Numbered from the stretch's first letter, positions 1 to 8,682 are shown. The stretch: 64,000 nucleotides of DNA from an uncultured Pirellulaceae bacterium (GCA_937929805.1 CALFUT010000034.1:1-64000), one strand, 5' to 3'. Notes: generated by a model from the sequence alone, not told the origin. Numbers and translations: made by a program.

Positions 1-108
1 GGAGTAGGAGTAGGAGTAGGAGTAGGAGTAGGAGTAGGAGTAGGAGTAGGAGTAGGAGTAGGAGTAGGAGTAGGAGTAGGAGTAGGAGTAGGAGTAGGAG
101 TAGGAGTA
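1..108. repeat. Hexanucleotide microsatellite, at least 18 copies of ggagta
   Basis: Eighteen perfect copies of ggagta run from the window edge to 108 and probably continue beyond it. On the minus strand they encode a Thr-Pro repeat in the secreted protein. Copy-number change would lengthen or shorten the stalk without shifting frame. A second, imperfect 18-base-period array in the same gene (about 531-730) encodes the other Pro-rich linker. Confidence 0.95.
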
Positions 109-1202
109 GGTGTCGGTGGCTCCAGTTCAAGCTCGCTACCGTTCTCAATGACGTTTACAAAGCTAGTGCCGAAGGTAAAGCCTTCACTGGCTGCATCGGA
201 AATGCCATCGGGTACTCCAGAACCGTCAAACCTGAAAATAAAATCTGAAATCGCCTCGACAGTTCTGAGAGACGGTTCGAGTATGGGACCAAGATTAAAC
301 GTGCCGGTTGGTAAACCACTAAATGAAACGGCACCGATTCCATTCGAATCGTTTTGGGTAAATGCTCCTTCCGCTTCAAAGCCTAGAAGGCCTGGCACCG
401 CAGCAGTGTTGTCAAAAGGAATTCCTTGTAGACCAAAAATCATAAGCTCACTGCCGAGCTCTATGGTAATTTCGCCGGTGTCTAGATCCACTGTCGCCAA
501 TGCTTCGCCCGTCCCCAGTGAGCCCGGAGTAGGCGTAGGAGGTGGCGTAGGCGTAGGAGGTGGCGTAAGCGTAGGAGGTGGTGTAGGAGCAGGAGGTGGT
601 GTAGGAGCAGGAGGTGGTGTAGGAGCAGGAGGTGGTGTAGGAGCAGGAGGTGGTGTAGGCGTAGGAGGTGGTGTAGACGTAGGAGGTGGTGTAGGCGTAG
701 GAGGTGGTGTAGGCGTAGGAGTCGGTGGCTCCAGATCAAGCACGCTACCGTTTTCGATGACGGTTACGTAGTCGGTACCGAACGTAAAACCCAACGCAGC
801 GTCGCTGGGTGCTCCGGGGCCGTCAAACCTGAAGTTGAAATCTGAAATGGCGTCAACGCTTCTGAAATCTGGTTGGATCACAGCGCCAAGATTGAAAGCG
901 CCGGTCGGCAAACCGGAAAAATTGACTGCTCCGATTGCCCTTGATTCGAACTGGGTGAGAAATCGGTTAGGGTCAATTTCCAATAGTGCCGGTTCAGCAG
1001 GGGCGCTGTCGAATGGAATTCCCTCGATTCCGAAAAGTAACAAATCGCTGCCGAACTCAACAACAATTTCGCCGGTGTCCAAATCAAGCGTCGCTAATGC
1101 TTCACCGGGGCCCAGTTGAGCCATTGCTGTAGCGGCTTGCGCGATAGCGAATGTGATCATCATTCCGAGAATCATCAATAACTTTTTGCAGGTATAAACC
1201 AT
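1..1202 (-). CDS. Secreted protein with duplicated beta-rich domain and Pro/Thr-repeat linkers (C-terminus outside window)
   Basis: Reading the minus strand from ATG at 1202, the frame stays open to the window edge (about 400 residues). GGAGG lies about 8 bases before the start. Residues 1-28 form a signal peptide (Lys-Lys, hydrophobic core, cleavage near AMA/Q). Two related domains of about 130 residues follow, at about 30-157 and 227-362. Both begin LGxGEALAT and contain DLDTGEI, FSGLPTG and a region near ISDFxFRFDG. They are joined by an imperfect PTPTPP/PAPTPP linker (about 158-225), and a pure Thr-Pro run starts at about 363. The domain resembles exported planctomycete proteins in style, but I do not recognise a family or function. 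The downstream neighbour is outside the window. Oppositely oriented open frames over the linker are low-complexity shadows. Confidence 0.85.
   Translation of the reverse strand, partial: MVYTCKKLLMILGMMITFAIAQAATAMAQLGPGEALATLDLDTGEIVVEFGSDLLLFGIEGIPFDSAPAEPALLEIDPNRFLTQFESRAIGAVNFSGLPTGAFNLGAVIQPDFRSVDAISDFNFRFDGPGAPSDAALGFTFGTDYVTVIENGSVLDLEPPTPTPTPPPTPTPPPTSTPPPTPTPPPAPTPPPAPTPPPAPTPPPAPTPPPTLTPPPTPTPPPTPTPGSLGTGEALATVDLDTGEITIELGSELMIFGLQGIPFDNTAAVPGLLGFEAEGAFTQNDSNGIGAVSFSGLPTGTFNLGPILEPSLRTVEAISDFIFRFDGSGVPDGISDAASEGFTFGTSFVNVIENGSELELEPPTPTPTPTPTPTPTPTPTPTPTPTPTPTPTPTPTPTPT
531..730. repeat. Imperfect 18-base tandem array encoding Pro/Thr/Ala linker
   Basis: About eleven degenerate copies of an 18-base unit (ggaggtggtgtaggcgta and variants with gca for gta) lie between the two duplicated domains. 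On the coding (minus) strand they give PTPTPP, PAPTPP, PTSTPP and PTLTPP. The unit keeps frame. Confidence 0.85.
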
Positions 1203-1548
1203 CACTTTTTCCTCCGTAGCGAACAATGAACCGGGAAAAGTTTCAGCAACCTTTGAACGAACCTCGGCGTTTGGGTACCGATGAACGGCCATGGCCAACT
1301 AATTACATGATGTTAATGGGGCGGGTGTGTTAATGCAAGCTTTTATTCATTGCACGGCTGCCCAGTTTTGATCGGGCTATCACGCGCCAGCCAGCATATT
1401 GTTCCCGTCGTGTTCAAATCGCATCGAGAAGGTCCTAATACTGAAGAAGCTCCGAATGTTGCTTTCAGCCAGAAGCGCACGAAAAAACGATCCACCGGGT
1501 TATCGATGGATCGTTTGAAGGTGGTTAGACCGTTTGTTTTTTAAGGGT
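1203..1548. other. Intergenic region between two minus-strand genes
   Basis: It holds the ribosome-binding site of the secreted Pro-repeat gene (GGAGG on the minus strand, about 1209-1213), the terminator of the upstream minus-strand gene (1482-1516), and presumably a promoter between them. An open frame at 1350-1544 on the plus strand has no recognisable domain and spans the terminator, so I do not call it a gene. Confidence 0.6.
1482..1516 (-). terminator. Rho-independent terminator of the coiled-coil membrane protein gene
   Basis: A perfect 10-bp inverted repeat (1485-1494 and 1507-1516, AAACGATCCA / TGGATCGTTT) with a 12-base loop is followed on the minus strand by a run of T. It starts 33 bases after the stop codon at 1549. 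Confidence 0.85.
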
Positions 1549-2682
1549 CTAGTTCTGAGAAAGCTTCCAGCCGTCTTGGCGAGTTACGCTGAATACCCAA
1601 TCGCCGTCATTTGCGACCACTCGGTCAACGCCCAAGTCGCCACCGCGAGCAAAGCGGACGCGCAGTTCGTCGTCGGTTGAAGTTTCGTAACGCTGGCCAG
1701 GCTTAAGTTTGACTTTGTGCTTCTGAGTCACAAACCATACAGGAAGCGGATTGCTGAGCGGATTGATGATGCGAACGACTCGCTTCGGTGATGGCTCAAT
1801 CGATAGCGGTTCCTCTGACTCTAGTTCGCCGTTGACGACGCTGGACGCTTCTGGAGTCTCTTCGGCAGCGACTGTTTTCGTTTCGTCAACTTCTTGTGAA
1901 GACTCTGGCTTTGTGGCCAAGTCTGTCGCGTTGGTTTTCGGCGCGGCCAGATCGGCTTCTTCTAGTTCAATTCCGGGCGGCATCACCGTGTCTGGCTCAT
2001 CGATTTCTAGCTGAGCAACTGCTTGCGTCTCGTTTTCCAGCACCTCAGAGAGGAGTTCGGACGGGTCCGGGTTTTCGGGAGAGTAGGTGCTGCTGGAAGT
2101 TGGTTCGCTGGTGGAGGCAACGGTGGCCGATTTGATTTGATCGGCATCGCGGCGAAGTGGTTTGGTCGATTTTGCGACGCGTGTGGTGTCAGCTTTTTCA
2201 ACAACAGCATCGTCGCCAAGAGACGATTCGTTACGTGCGACTTCACGGCGTGCCGCTTCACGACGGGATGCCTCACTGCGGGCAGCCTGTCGGAGCGTGG
2301 CTTCGCGGTCAGCTTGGGCAAGACGGTCAGCTTCCTGACGCTCAGTTTCTTTGCGTGCAGCTTTTAAACGAGCGACTTCTTGCTTCGCGGCTTCCCGGCG
2401 AGTTAGTGGAGCTTGATTGGTTTGGGCTTTTGATCCAGATTGCTTAGAAGCCTGTGAGCTGGTTCCGGTTGAACGGTTCAGCTTTGCAACACCGCTTTTT
2501 GAACGGTAGCGAGGCGAACTGGCCGGCAGACGAGAGCTTGAGACGGTAGAGGTCACTTCGTTTTGTGCGGCTTGCTGATCTTCTTCAGCGGGGCTGAGTA
2601 GCAGAAAGCTGAGCACTCCGATGCCTAGAAAGCATGCGACTACAAATGGGACAGGTAGCTTACGAAGGGTCGACGTTTTCAC
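1549..2682 (-). CDS. Membrane-anchored Arg/Ala/Glu-rich coiled-coil protein
   Basis: The protein is about 377 residues from the GTG at 2682, and the same frame is open back to another GTG at 2793. I prefer 2682 because it puts a short basic stretch directly before the hydrophobic segment (about 11-30, LPVPFVVACFLGIGVLSFLL), an N-terminal anchor. No strong ribosome-binding site decides between the two. A long charged stretch (about 85-165, repeats of the type RREAARREVA) should form coiled coil. An acidic, Thr/Ser-rich middle follows, then a compact C-terminal domain of about 75 residues starting near RVVRIINPLSNPLPVWFV. The function is unknown. The C-terminal domain is presumably exposed outside the cytoplasmic membrane. 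It is transcribed alone, with a clear terminator. Confidence 0.7.
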   Translation of the reverse strand: MKTSTLRKLPVPFVVACFLGIGVLSFLLLSPAEEDQQAAQNEVTSTVSSSRLPASSPRYRSKSGVAKLNRSTGTSSQASKQSGSKAQTNQAPLTRREAAKQEVARLKAARKETERQEADRLAQADREATLRQAARSEASRREAARREVARNESSLGDDAVVEKADTTRVAKSTKPLRRDADQIKSATVASTSEPTSSSTYSPENPDPSELLSEVLENETQAVAQLEIDEPDTVMPPGIELEEADLAAPKTNATDLATKPESSQEVDETKTVAAEETPEASSVVNGELESEEPLSIEPSPKRVVRIINPLSNPLPVWFVTQKHKVKLKPGQRYETSTDDELRVRFARGGDLGVDRVVANDGDWVFSVTRQDGWKLSQN

Positions 2683-3083
2683 GATAGTTCTCGCTTGATA
2701 AGTCTTAAGATTCTGGACGAAGGGGGCGTGTGAAACGTCGCAAAAATTGGACTGAATCACGATTGCTGACCGATTTGGTCCTTCGCAGGACACGGGATTC
2801 GGACACGGCGTTTCTATAAAACCCTAGGTTGCTCCAACGTGGTTGCTCAGATTTTTTTGTATTCCAAGATAAAAACCTAAGGCGGTCCAAGTCTGGCGAA
2901 TGCTCAAATTCACGGCAAATTGTTTTATCCCGAACAACCGGACCATTCGTTACGAGGTAGGCGCAGCACGTCAGCTTTCAGGCGCAATGATGGTGTTGAT
3001 TGGGCTTGCTTGATTGGAAGGGCCTACAGTTTCACGCCAGCGATCCATCGGTCGCACGCAATCCTTTCATTGGACTTTCGCCG

Positions 3084-4409
3084 ATGCTGCAAACCCACAT
3101 TGATTATCAACAGACGCATCTGGATAACGGTATCTGCGTTGTGTCAGAGACCGTGCCGTCCACTCACAGCGTTGGCGTCTCGGTGCTGGTCGATGCAAAT
3201 CCGGGGGACGAAGCCGCTGATAAGTCAGGGCTGGCTCATTTTTGCGAACACGGTTTGTTTTTGGGAACTCCACTGCGAGACCAAACGTCGCTGACGCGAT
3301 TGATCGACTCGGCCGGCGGCCAGCTGGGAGCTTTCACCGCTCCAGACTACACCTGCTTTTACGCTCACGTTCTACAAGATTACACCAGCTACGCGGTCGA
3401 CTTGTTGGGTGACATTCTTGTTTCCAGCAACTATCCAGAGGAGTTGTTAGAGCGCGAGAAGGACGTGATCACGCAGGAGATCCGCGGCGGAGACGACCAA
3501 CCGCTCGTTTTTTTAACTCAACGGATCAAGCAAACATTGTGGCCGGACCAATCAATCAGTCGCCCAGTTCTGGGAACGATCGACAGCGTTCGTGATTTGT
3601 GTCGTTCAGACGTTGTCTCGTTCGTTTCGCGTCATTACACCCCGGATCGAATTACCGTAGCGGCGGCCGGCGCGATCGATCATGAGAGTTTTGTTGAACA
3701 AGTCCAAGATGCATTTTGGACATTGCGTGGCCATGGGCCCGAACGGTCCAAGGAAACCATTCAGCCAGTCGGCGGTGTCACCGTGGATGCTGCCGGTGGT
3801 GAGCAGGCGTATTTTTCCATCGCGATCCCGATACCCGCGTACGCCGATGCAGGTCGATACGGATTGCATGTGCTTAACGCTTTGCTGGGCGGCGGTTTGA
3901 GTTCTCGCCTGCAAGTCAAACTGCGAGACGATTTGGGGCTTGTTTACTTTGTGCAAAGCTCGCTGCTGGCTTATCGTGACGGGGGCTGCCTGCTGATCGA
4001 AGGAAGTTGTTCGGCGGAAACGTTGCAACCGGTTCTTGAACAAGCGTTGGTTGAACTGGCGGGGCTCGCACTTTGGCAGCGTCCTGTTGATGAAGAAGAG
4101 CTGTGGAAGACAACGATGCAGGTCAGAGGACAGACTCAGTTGGCGTCCGACATCATCAGCAATCGAGTCGCCCGGCTTGCGACTCAGCAATTTCATTTCG
4201 GACAACGCATTGAGGATCAGCGAATTGTGCAGGCCATTGATGACGTTTCCCTCGAGCAATTGCAGGACCAATGTCTGACGATGTTGGCCTCTGGCTTCAA
4301 GCATTTATCAATTGCGGTGAAAACACCCAGCGCGTTCGGCAAGGAAACGGGGTCCGTTTGTTCGGATATCAACGACTTGCGCGATTCGTTCGTTGCGGTA
4401 AGTGAATAG
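3084..4409 (+). CDS. M16-family zinc metalloprotease (inverted zincin, HXXEH)
   Basis: The protein is 441 residues from the first ATG at 3084. The frame is open further upstream to a TTG at 3000, but the family homology begins just after the ATG (HLDNGICVVSE). The zinc site HFCEH gives His52, catalytic Glu55 and His56, and the third ligand Glu132 lies in ITQEIRGG, exactly 76 residues after His56 as is usual for the family. The C-terminal half has the GGGLSSRL stretch of the non-catalytic M16 domain. The size fits the short bacterial mitochondrial-processing-peptidase-like (PqqL/YmxG) branch. There is no signal peptide, so it is probably cytoplasmic. Cys54 next to the catalytic Glu is less usual than Leu. 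The natural substrate is unknown. Confidence 0.9.
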   Translation: MLQTHIDYQQTHLDNGICVVSETVPSTHSVGVSVLVDANPGDEAADKSGLAHFCEHGLFLGTPLRDQTSLTRLIDSAGGQLGAFTAPDYTCFYAHVLQDYTSYAVDLLGDILVSSNYPEELLEREKDVITQEIRGGDDQPLVFLTQRIKQTLWPDQSISRPVLGTIDSVRDLCRSDVVSFVSRHYTPDRITVAAAGAIDHESFVEQVQDAFWTLRGHGPERSKETIQPVGGVTVDAAGGEQAYFSIAIPIPAYADAGRYGLHVLNALLGGGLSSRLQVKLRDDLGLVYFVQSSLLAYRDGGCLLIEGSCSAETLQPVLEQALVELAGLALWQRPVDEEELWKTTMQVRGQTQLASDIISNRVARLATQQFHFGQRIEDQRIVQAIDDVSLEQLQDQCLTMLASGFKHLSIAVKTPSAFGKETGSVCSDINDLRDSFVAVSE

Positions 4410-4546
4410 GTGTGTGCGTGTTTGAGAATTTTTTCGTGCATCCTCGCGTTCGCGACCTAGGTTTACAAACAAGCAGAACGTAAATCTGTCTGTTTTAGGT
4501 AGTTTGCACCTGATTGAAGCACAACCTTAGTTGAGGAAAACGAGCA

Positions 4547-4702
4547 ATGGCTGTTCCAGAAAGCGTAAAGAAGAACTGGATCGAAATCCAGAAAAAGTTT
4601 GATCACCCAGTCAACGCGATTGGCGTGAAGATCAATCCCAAAGATGCCAAGACGCTATCCGTTTGGAAAGAAGAAGGCATTGACCAATACCAGCAGAAGT
4701 AA
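4547..4702 (+). CDS. Small basic protein, 51 residues, unknown
   Basis: The ATG at 4547 follows a GAGG about 10 bases upstream and opens a 51-residue frame ending in TAA at 4702. It begins MAVPESVKKNWIEIQKK and is Lys-rich with no signal peptide or membrane segment. It lies 93 bases before the acidic-arm receiver gene on the same strand, so it may be the first gene of the chemosensory locus. I recognise no family. The ribosome-binding site and compact, protein-like composition support a real gene, but the length alone does not prove it. Confidence 0.6.
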   Translation: MAVPESVKKNWIEIQKKFDHPVNAIGVKINPKDAKTLSVWKEEGIDQYQQK

Positions 4703-4794
4703 CGCTCGGCTGGTTGCGCCGTTAGCAGTCTGTTCCGGAGCGCCAGACGTTACTTGCGTCAAATTTAACCCCACATTTGATTCCGAGTTTTAAG

Positions 4795-6426
4795 ATGACC
4801 CCAGAAAACCTTCAAGCCTGTATCGCCGATGCAGCGTCTGCCATCATCGCTGGCAATCGCCTTATTGGTCGACTAAATGTCGAGAGCGCAATCGGTAGCG
4901 AAAGCGAATCGATTGACACGTGGCTGATGTACGCGTGGACGGCGGATGACCCGGCTGGAGCTCAGTTGGCAATCGAACGGGCGGTTCAGATTGACCCGGA
5001 AAATCCACTGGCGGTCGCCGGGAAAACTTGGATTGAAGGTGTGAAGTTGCTGGCCGAAAGTCAGGTCCGTGAGCGGGATCAAAGGGTTGCTGAGAAATTA
5101 GCCCTTGAAGAGGCTGCAGAAGCGTTGGCCGATGAAGACGATTTGGGCAGTGAAGGCGACGATTGCGAAGCGATCGATACCTGTGCCGTCGAGCAAGAAG
5201 CGGACGCTGGCTCTGAAGATACTGTCGAGACAGAAACGGTAAACGAAACAGAAGCAGAAGTTGACGCAGAAGCTGAGGTTGAAACCGAAGCTGAAATCGT
5301 AGACGAAACGGAAGCAGAGGCTGAAGCTGAGGTTGAAGCAGAGGTTGAAGCCGAGGCAGAGGCCAAAACAGGAACAGAAGTAGAACCAGAAGCAACCGCT
5401 GAAGACGAATCGGTCGAGGAACAAGCGGAAGTGACCGCTGAGGTTGCGGCTGAAGATGGCGCTGGAGAGGTCGGAACGGCTGAAACTGATGCGGAAGATG
5501 AATCAACAACCGATGACTCCGCGCAGGCAATTGACGCCCTCGCTGAAGACGCTGATTCAGTGAAGAACCACGACAACTCAAGCGAAGCGAAATTGGCAGC
5601 AGCACGAATTGCTAACTCGATTGCTAGTGTTACTTCGAAATCAGCACAGCCGGAAGCGGTTACTCCAGTTTCAAGTCTGGCGGACGACATTCGTGATTCG
5701 CTCAAAGCCTCGATCGAAGATCTTGCTCCAGCCGACAATCAATCGAATGCAGCCGCTGCTGATGCCACCGAGGCAACTGCCGAGCCCGCAACACAAGCCG
5801 AGTCTGCAAATGACGAACAGCCTGTCGTCGCGGCACCGACTGCAGAAACGGCGACTCAGGAAGCGACTGAACAGGTCGAAGAGAGCGTCGTTCAGGATCT
5901 TGAAGAAATGTCTGCCTCGGTCAATGAGGTTGTCCAACCTGCTCCAGCGGCGGAGCCTACCGAGAAAGTCATTGAAACACCAGCAGTTGAAACGACTGCC
6001 GCACAAGCGTCGCCAGCCGAGCCAGCTTACGAAGCCGCTGAGCCTCGTAGTGCAGTTGTCATGATCGTGGATGACAGTCCAACGATTCGCAAACTTGTTT
6101 CGATGACGCTGTCTAGGAACGGATTCGAAGTGATCGCGGCTAAAGACGGCGTCGACGCGTTGAAAATGTTAACTCAGCAACGCCCCGACATCATTCTTTC
6201 GGACATCAATATGCCTCGTTTGGGCGGCTACAAGCTATGTCGTTTCGTCAAGAAACAACCGAAGACAAAGTCGATCCCCGTTTTGATGTTGTCTGGAAAA
6301 GACGGTGTCTTTGACAAGATGAAAGGCAAAATGGCTGGAGCCAGCGGCCACATCACCAAGCCATTTGAGTCGGCGGATCTAGTCCATCAGGTCCGTCAGC
6401 ATTTACTGACGGCTGCCGGTGTTTAA
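4795..6426 (+). CDS. Response regulator with TPR-like N-terminus and long acidic Glu/Ala arm
   Basis: The protein is 543 residues from ATG 4795 (a TTG at 4777 is also in frame). Residues 1-95 are helical and look TPR-like (LAIERAVQIDPENPLAVAG). Residues about 100-410 are a low-complexity acidic region dominated by Glu, Ala, Val and Thr, with an especially regular EAEVEAE stretch at about 140-200. A full CheY-type receiver occupies about 419-540: Asp-Asp in MIVDDSP, phospho-acceptor Asp470 in ILSDINMPRLGG, and Lys in ITKPFES. The receiver is of the PilG/PilH type. It probably receives phosphate from the CheA-like kinase encoded at 11539. The acidic arm could be a spacer or a localisation element. 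The reverse strand shows long shadow frames here because of the repeated codons. Confidence 0.85.
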   Translation: MTPENLQACIADAASAIIAGNRLIGRLNVESAIGSESESIDTWLMYAWTADDPAGAQLAIERAVQIDPENPLAVAGKTWIEGVKLLAESQVRERDQRVAEKLALEEAAEALADEDDLGSEGDDCEAIDTCAVEQEADAGSEDTVETETVNETEAEVDAEAEVETEAEIVDETEAEAEAEVEAEVEAEAEAKTGTEVEPEATAEDESVEEQAEVTAEVAAEDGAGEVGTAETDAEDESTTDDSAQAIDALAEDADSVKNHDNSSEAKLAAARIANSIASVTSKSAQPEAVTPVSSLADDIRDSLKASIEDLAPADNQSNAAAADATEATAEPATQAESANDEQPVVAAPTAETATQEATEQVEESVVQDLEEMSASVNEVVQPAPAAEPTEKVIETPAVETTAAQASPAEPAYEAAEPRSAVVMIVDDSPTIRKLVSMTLSRNGFEVIAAKDGVDALKMLTQQRPDIILSDINMPRLGGYKLCRFVKKQPKTKSIPVLMLSGKDGVFDKMKGKMAGASGHITKPFESADLVHQVRQHLLTAAGV

Positions 6427-6566
6427 CCATTGCGTTCCCGGCGAGTTTTTCGAAAACAAATCGATTTCAATTTTTTGAATGCCAATAGCTTTTCTTGATT
6501 CCATCGGTGGAGCCTGCGATTGCGACTGAAAAATCTCCAATTTACTGTTGCCCCCAAATTGATCCC

Positions 6567-7151
6567 ATGAACACGTCAACACCCCATAAAAGCTTACTCG
6601 AGACTGCTGGATTTCCAGCTGCCAGCCCAACGGCTGCGAGCGCGGCTTCTAATCAACCCGGTCGATCTCTCACGTCAGAGCAGTTTATTGAACTGGAAGG
6701 CGGAGTCATTGACCTGATGTGTCAAATGGAGTTCCTGCTTTCGGAGGTGAAAGAGTCTGATCCTGCCGATCGAAATGAAATGCTCGTCGCGACCTCGCAG
6801 AAAATGTTGTCTGGCATGGCCGATTTTGCCGAGGCATTTTTGGAAGGTGACTCTCTAGAGAAAGTCAACCAAGAGATCTCAACGACTTTCATGAGTTCAC
6901 AGGTTCTCAAAGAGCTGACGCAATCGCTGTCAATTGGCGGCCTGTTTCGTCGGACTTTCGGTGCAAAGGACCCCAACCAAGACGCAATCGATGAGAACAC
7001 CAACGAGCTGATTCGTACGCTTAAGCGAACATTCGTAACCGTGTTGTTTCATACGATTCAGTTGGCCGGATTCGATTCGCCGATGGGAAAGCAATTCGAT
7101 CAAAGCACTTGTGTTTTTGTTACAGAATTGGAGTCATTCAAAGTTGGTTAA
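6567..7151 (+). CDS. Chemosensory-locus protein of unknown function
   Basis: The protein is 194 residues from ATG 6567; the frame extends further upstream, but this is its first ATG. It is soluble and mostly helical, starting MNTSTPHKSLLETAG, with a Ser/Ala-rich first 30 residues and then amphipathic helices (FIELEGGVIDLMCQMEFLL). No domain is recognised. It sits between two receiver genes (140 bases after the first, 87 before the second), so it is likely to act in the same signalling complex, perhaps as a regulator partner or phosphatase. That is inference from position only. Confidence 0.7.
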   Translation: MNTSTPHKSLLETAGFPAASPTAASAASNQPGRSLTSEQFIELEGGVIDLMCQMEFLLSEVKESDPADRNEMLVATSQKMLSGMADFAEAFLEGDSLEKVNQEISTTFMSSQVLKELTQSLSIGGLFRRTFGAKDPNQDAIDENTNELIRTLKRTFVTVLFHTIQLAGFDSPMGKQFDQSTCVFVTELESFKVG

Positions 7152-7238
7152 TCAGTGTGACGGTTCGGGCGGTGTCATTTTGACCCTTCGCCCAGACGGC
7201 CACTCAACTGATTTCAGCCTATCTGCGAAACGAATGTC

Positions 7239-7622
7239 ATGCCTAAACAAATCATCTTGGTTGTAGAAGACAGCCCTACCACTCGACGGAACACGGTGAA
7301 TGTGCTTGAGGAAGCGGGATATCGCGTTGTCACGGCAAGTGATGGCGAAGAAGCGATTTCCGCAGCCGAAAAGCATCGGCCGGACGCTGTCGTGCTGGAT
7401 ATTATCCTGCCAAAGAAAAACGGCTACCAAGTTTGTCGTCAGCTAAAGCAGGACCCCGAGAGATCCGTCCCAGTCCTAATGGTCACTGCAAAAGACCAAG
7501 AGAAGGACCGCGTCTGGGGCCATCGGCAAGGAGCTGACGCCTACCTGCCCAAGCCAGTTCAGAAACAGGCGCTGGTCGAGAGCATCGAAATGCTGCTGAC
7601 GCTACCGACAAGCCGGGCTTGA
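7239..7622 (+). CDS. pilH: Single-domain response regulator, PilH/CheY-like
   Basis: This 127-residue protein is one receiver domain. It has the acidic pocket in VVEDSPTTRR (Glu10, Asp11), phospho-acceptor Asp54 in VVLDIILPKKNGYQVC, conserved Thr in VLMVTAKDQ, and Lys in LPKPVQK. The NGYQVCRQLK stretch and the 121-128-residue size match PilH of type IV pilus chemosensory systems. It should act as a diffusible output or phosphate sink for the ChpA-like kinase. The gene lies 57 bases upstream of the CheW-like gene on the same strand. The symbol is by resemblance; PilG and PilH are hard to tell apart by eye. Confidence 0.88.
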   Translation: MPKQIILVVEDSPTTRRNTVNVLEEAGYRVVTASDGEEAISAAEKHRPDAVVLDIILPKKNGYQVCRQLKQDPERSVPVLMVTAKDQEKDRVWGHRQGADAYLPKPVQKQALVESIEMLLTLPTSRA

Positions 7623-7679
7623 TCTACCAAACAGTTACAAATCAAACGTTTTAAACACAATCATCACTCGAGAATACGC

Positions 7680-8462
7680 ATGACTGATCCAAACTCAGAT
7701 TCTGCATCAGAAGTCGACTTCGACAGCGACTTGCAGGAAGCGCTGGCTGCCACCTTTGGTGCGGATGCCATGAGCATGCTGGCGGACGACGGAGACGACG
7801 GTTTTTCGGCTGATATGGATGCCGATTTCGCTGCGGCCGCGGAAGCAATGCTTTCAGAGGGAGCGGTTGAGACTGCGGATGCCTCAGAATCAGCCGACAA
7901 CCCACTCGGCGAACTGCTGGATCGATTAAGCCAAGCGGTTGGTGCGGGAGCGGCGGTTGCTCCTGCGTTGTTGCAACAGCAGGCGGGTGGTCAAGCAGAA
8001 GCGGCGGTCTTGGATCAAGGGCCTCGTCATGTCGTGTTTCAAGTCGGCGACCAGACTTTTGGTATGCCGTTGGATGGCGTGCTGGAGATCGACCGTTGCG
8101 GAGAAATCACCGCCCTGCCTCGTACCCCTTCGTGGTTAAGAGGTGTTACCAACTTACGTGGCCAGATTTTATCGGTCACTGACTTCCGCAATTTGTTGGA
8201 AGTCTCGGATAGCCGGCAAACCGTCGGCGAGAAAATTATCGTGGTCCGCAGCGAGTCGTGCGATGCAAGCACGGCTGTGGTAGTGGACCGCGTGATCGGT
8301 ATTCGGAACTTGAACGCAGAATCAAGCCCGATTGCCGGATTGAATGATCGTGTTGCTGCTTTTGCTAGTGGAATTGCCACGGTAGAAGACGCCACGACTG
8401 TTCTGATCGACCCGGACTTGTTACTGGGTTGCACGGAGCTGCAAGCTTTTGCGACGGAGTAA
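7680..8462 (+). CDS. pilI: CheW/PilI-like adaptor with acidic N-terminal extension
   Basis: The protein is 260 residues. The C-terminal CheW domain (about 117-255) shows the core motifs VVFQVGDQTFGMPLD, LPRTPSWLRGVTNLRGQIL and DRVIGI. It should couple the chemoreceptor to the CheA-like kinase. The first 115 residues are an unusual Asp/Ala/Glu-rich extension without a recognised fold (FDSDLQEALAATFGADAM); ordinary CheW proteins lack it. The gene is next to the PilH-like gene and 220 bases before the receptor gene. The domain call is firm and the PilI name is by context. Confidence 0.88.
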   Translation: MTDPNSDSASEVDFDSDLQEALAATFGADAMSMLADDGDDGFSADMDADFAAAAEAMLSEGAVETADASESADNPLGELLDRLSQAVGAGAAVAPALLQQQAGGQAEAAVLDQGPRHVVFQVGDQTFGMPLDGVLEIDRCGEITALPRTPSWLRGVTNLRGQILSVTDFRNLLEVSDSRQTVGEKIIVVRSESCDASTAVVVDRVIGIRNLNAESSPIAGLNDRVAAFASGIATVEDATTVLIDPDLLLGCTELQAFATE

Positions 8463-8541
8463 GTTTTTCACTTTTGCAAATTTTTTGAAAGGGCGAAAAG
8501 CGAACTTCGATTCGTTTTGCAACCCGGTTTTACGTTTAGCG

Positions 8542-8587
8542 GTCGTTCAGAACCTCAGGTGTCTTAAAACTTGCGTTTCTGAATGAC
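8542..8587 (+). promoter_or_regulatory. Stem-loop in the leader of the chemoreceptor gene
   Basis: GTCGTTCAGAA (8542-8552) can pair with TTCTGAATGAC (8577-8587), 11 bp with one G-U pair and a 24-base loop, about 95 bases before the receptor start. No T-run follows, so an attenuator or processing site that lets the receptor be expressed at a different level from the CheW gene is more likely than a full terminator. Confidence 0.5.
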
Positions 8588-8682
8588 GCCCCCAATTTTG
8601 TCACGTTTAAATCGTTCGCATCGTCTGCAATGCAGCGATTTATCCCTACCTAATACGCACGTTTTTACAAAGAGGTTTTACG

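Noticed and set aside
1-730. Repeat arrays as a possible CRISPR
   Set aside because: Units are 6 or 18 bases without unique spacers and translate in frame into Pro-rich linkers.
482-739. Minus-strand frame of Leu/His/Arg repeats
   Set aside because: Another frame of the same 18-base repeat array. It has no independent start signal.
148-771. Plus-strand frame rich in Gly/Val over the repeats
   Set aside because: It is the reverse of the Pro/Thr-encoding minus-strand gene, which has a signal peptide, ribosome-binding site and duplicated domains. The Gly-Val string is a shadow of the repeat.
1350-1544. Possible 64-codon plus-strand gene
   Set aside because: It runs through the terminator at 1482-1516, has no domain or ribosome-binding site.
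4862-5738. Long minus-strand frames (Arg/Leu-rich and Ser-rich) opposite the acidic-arm receiver
   Set aside because: They mirror the repeated Glu/Ala codons of the real gene and have strongly skewed compositions.
8463-8541. A possible terminator after the CheW gene (gcgaaaagcgaa ... ttcgttttgc)
   Set aside because: The stem needs two bulges and has no clean T-run; the stronger stem-loop at 8542-8587 was listed instead.
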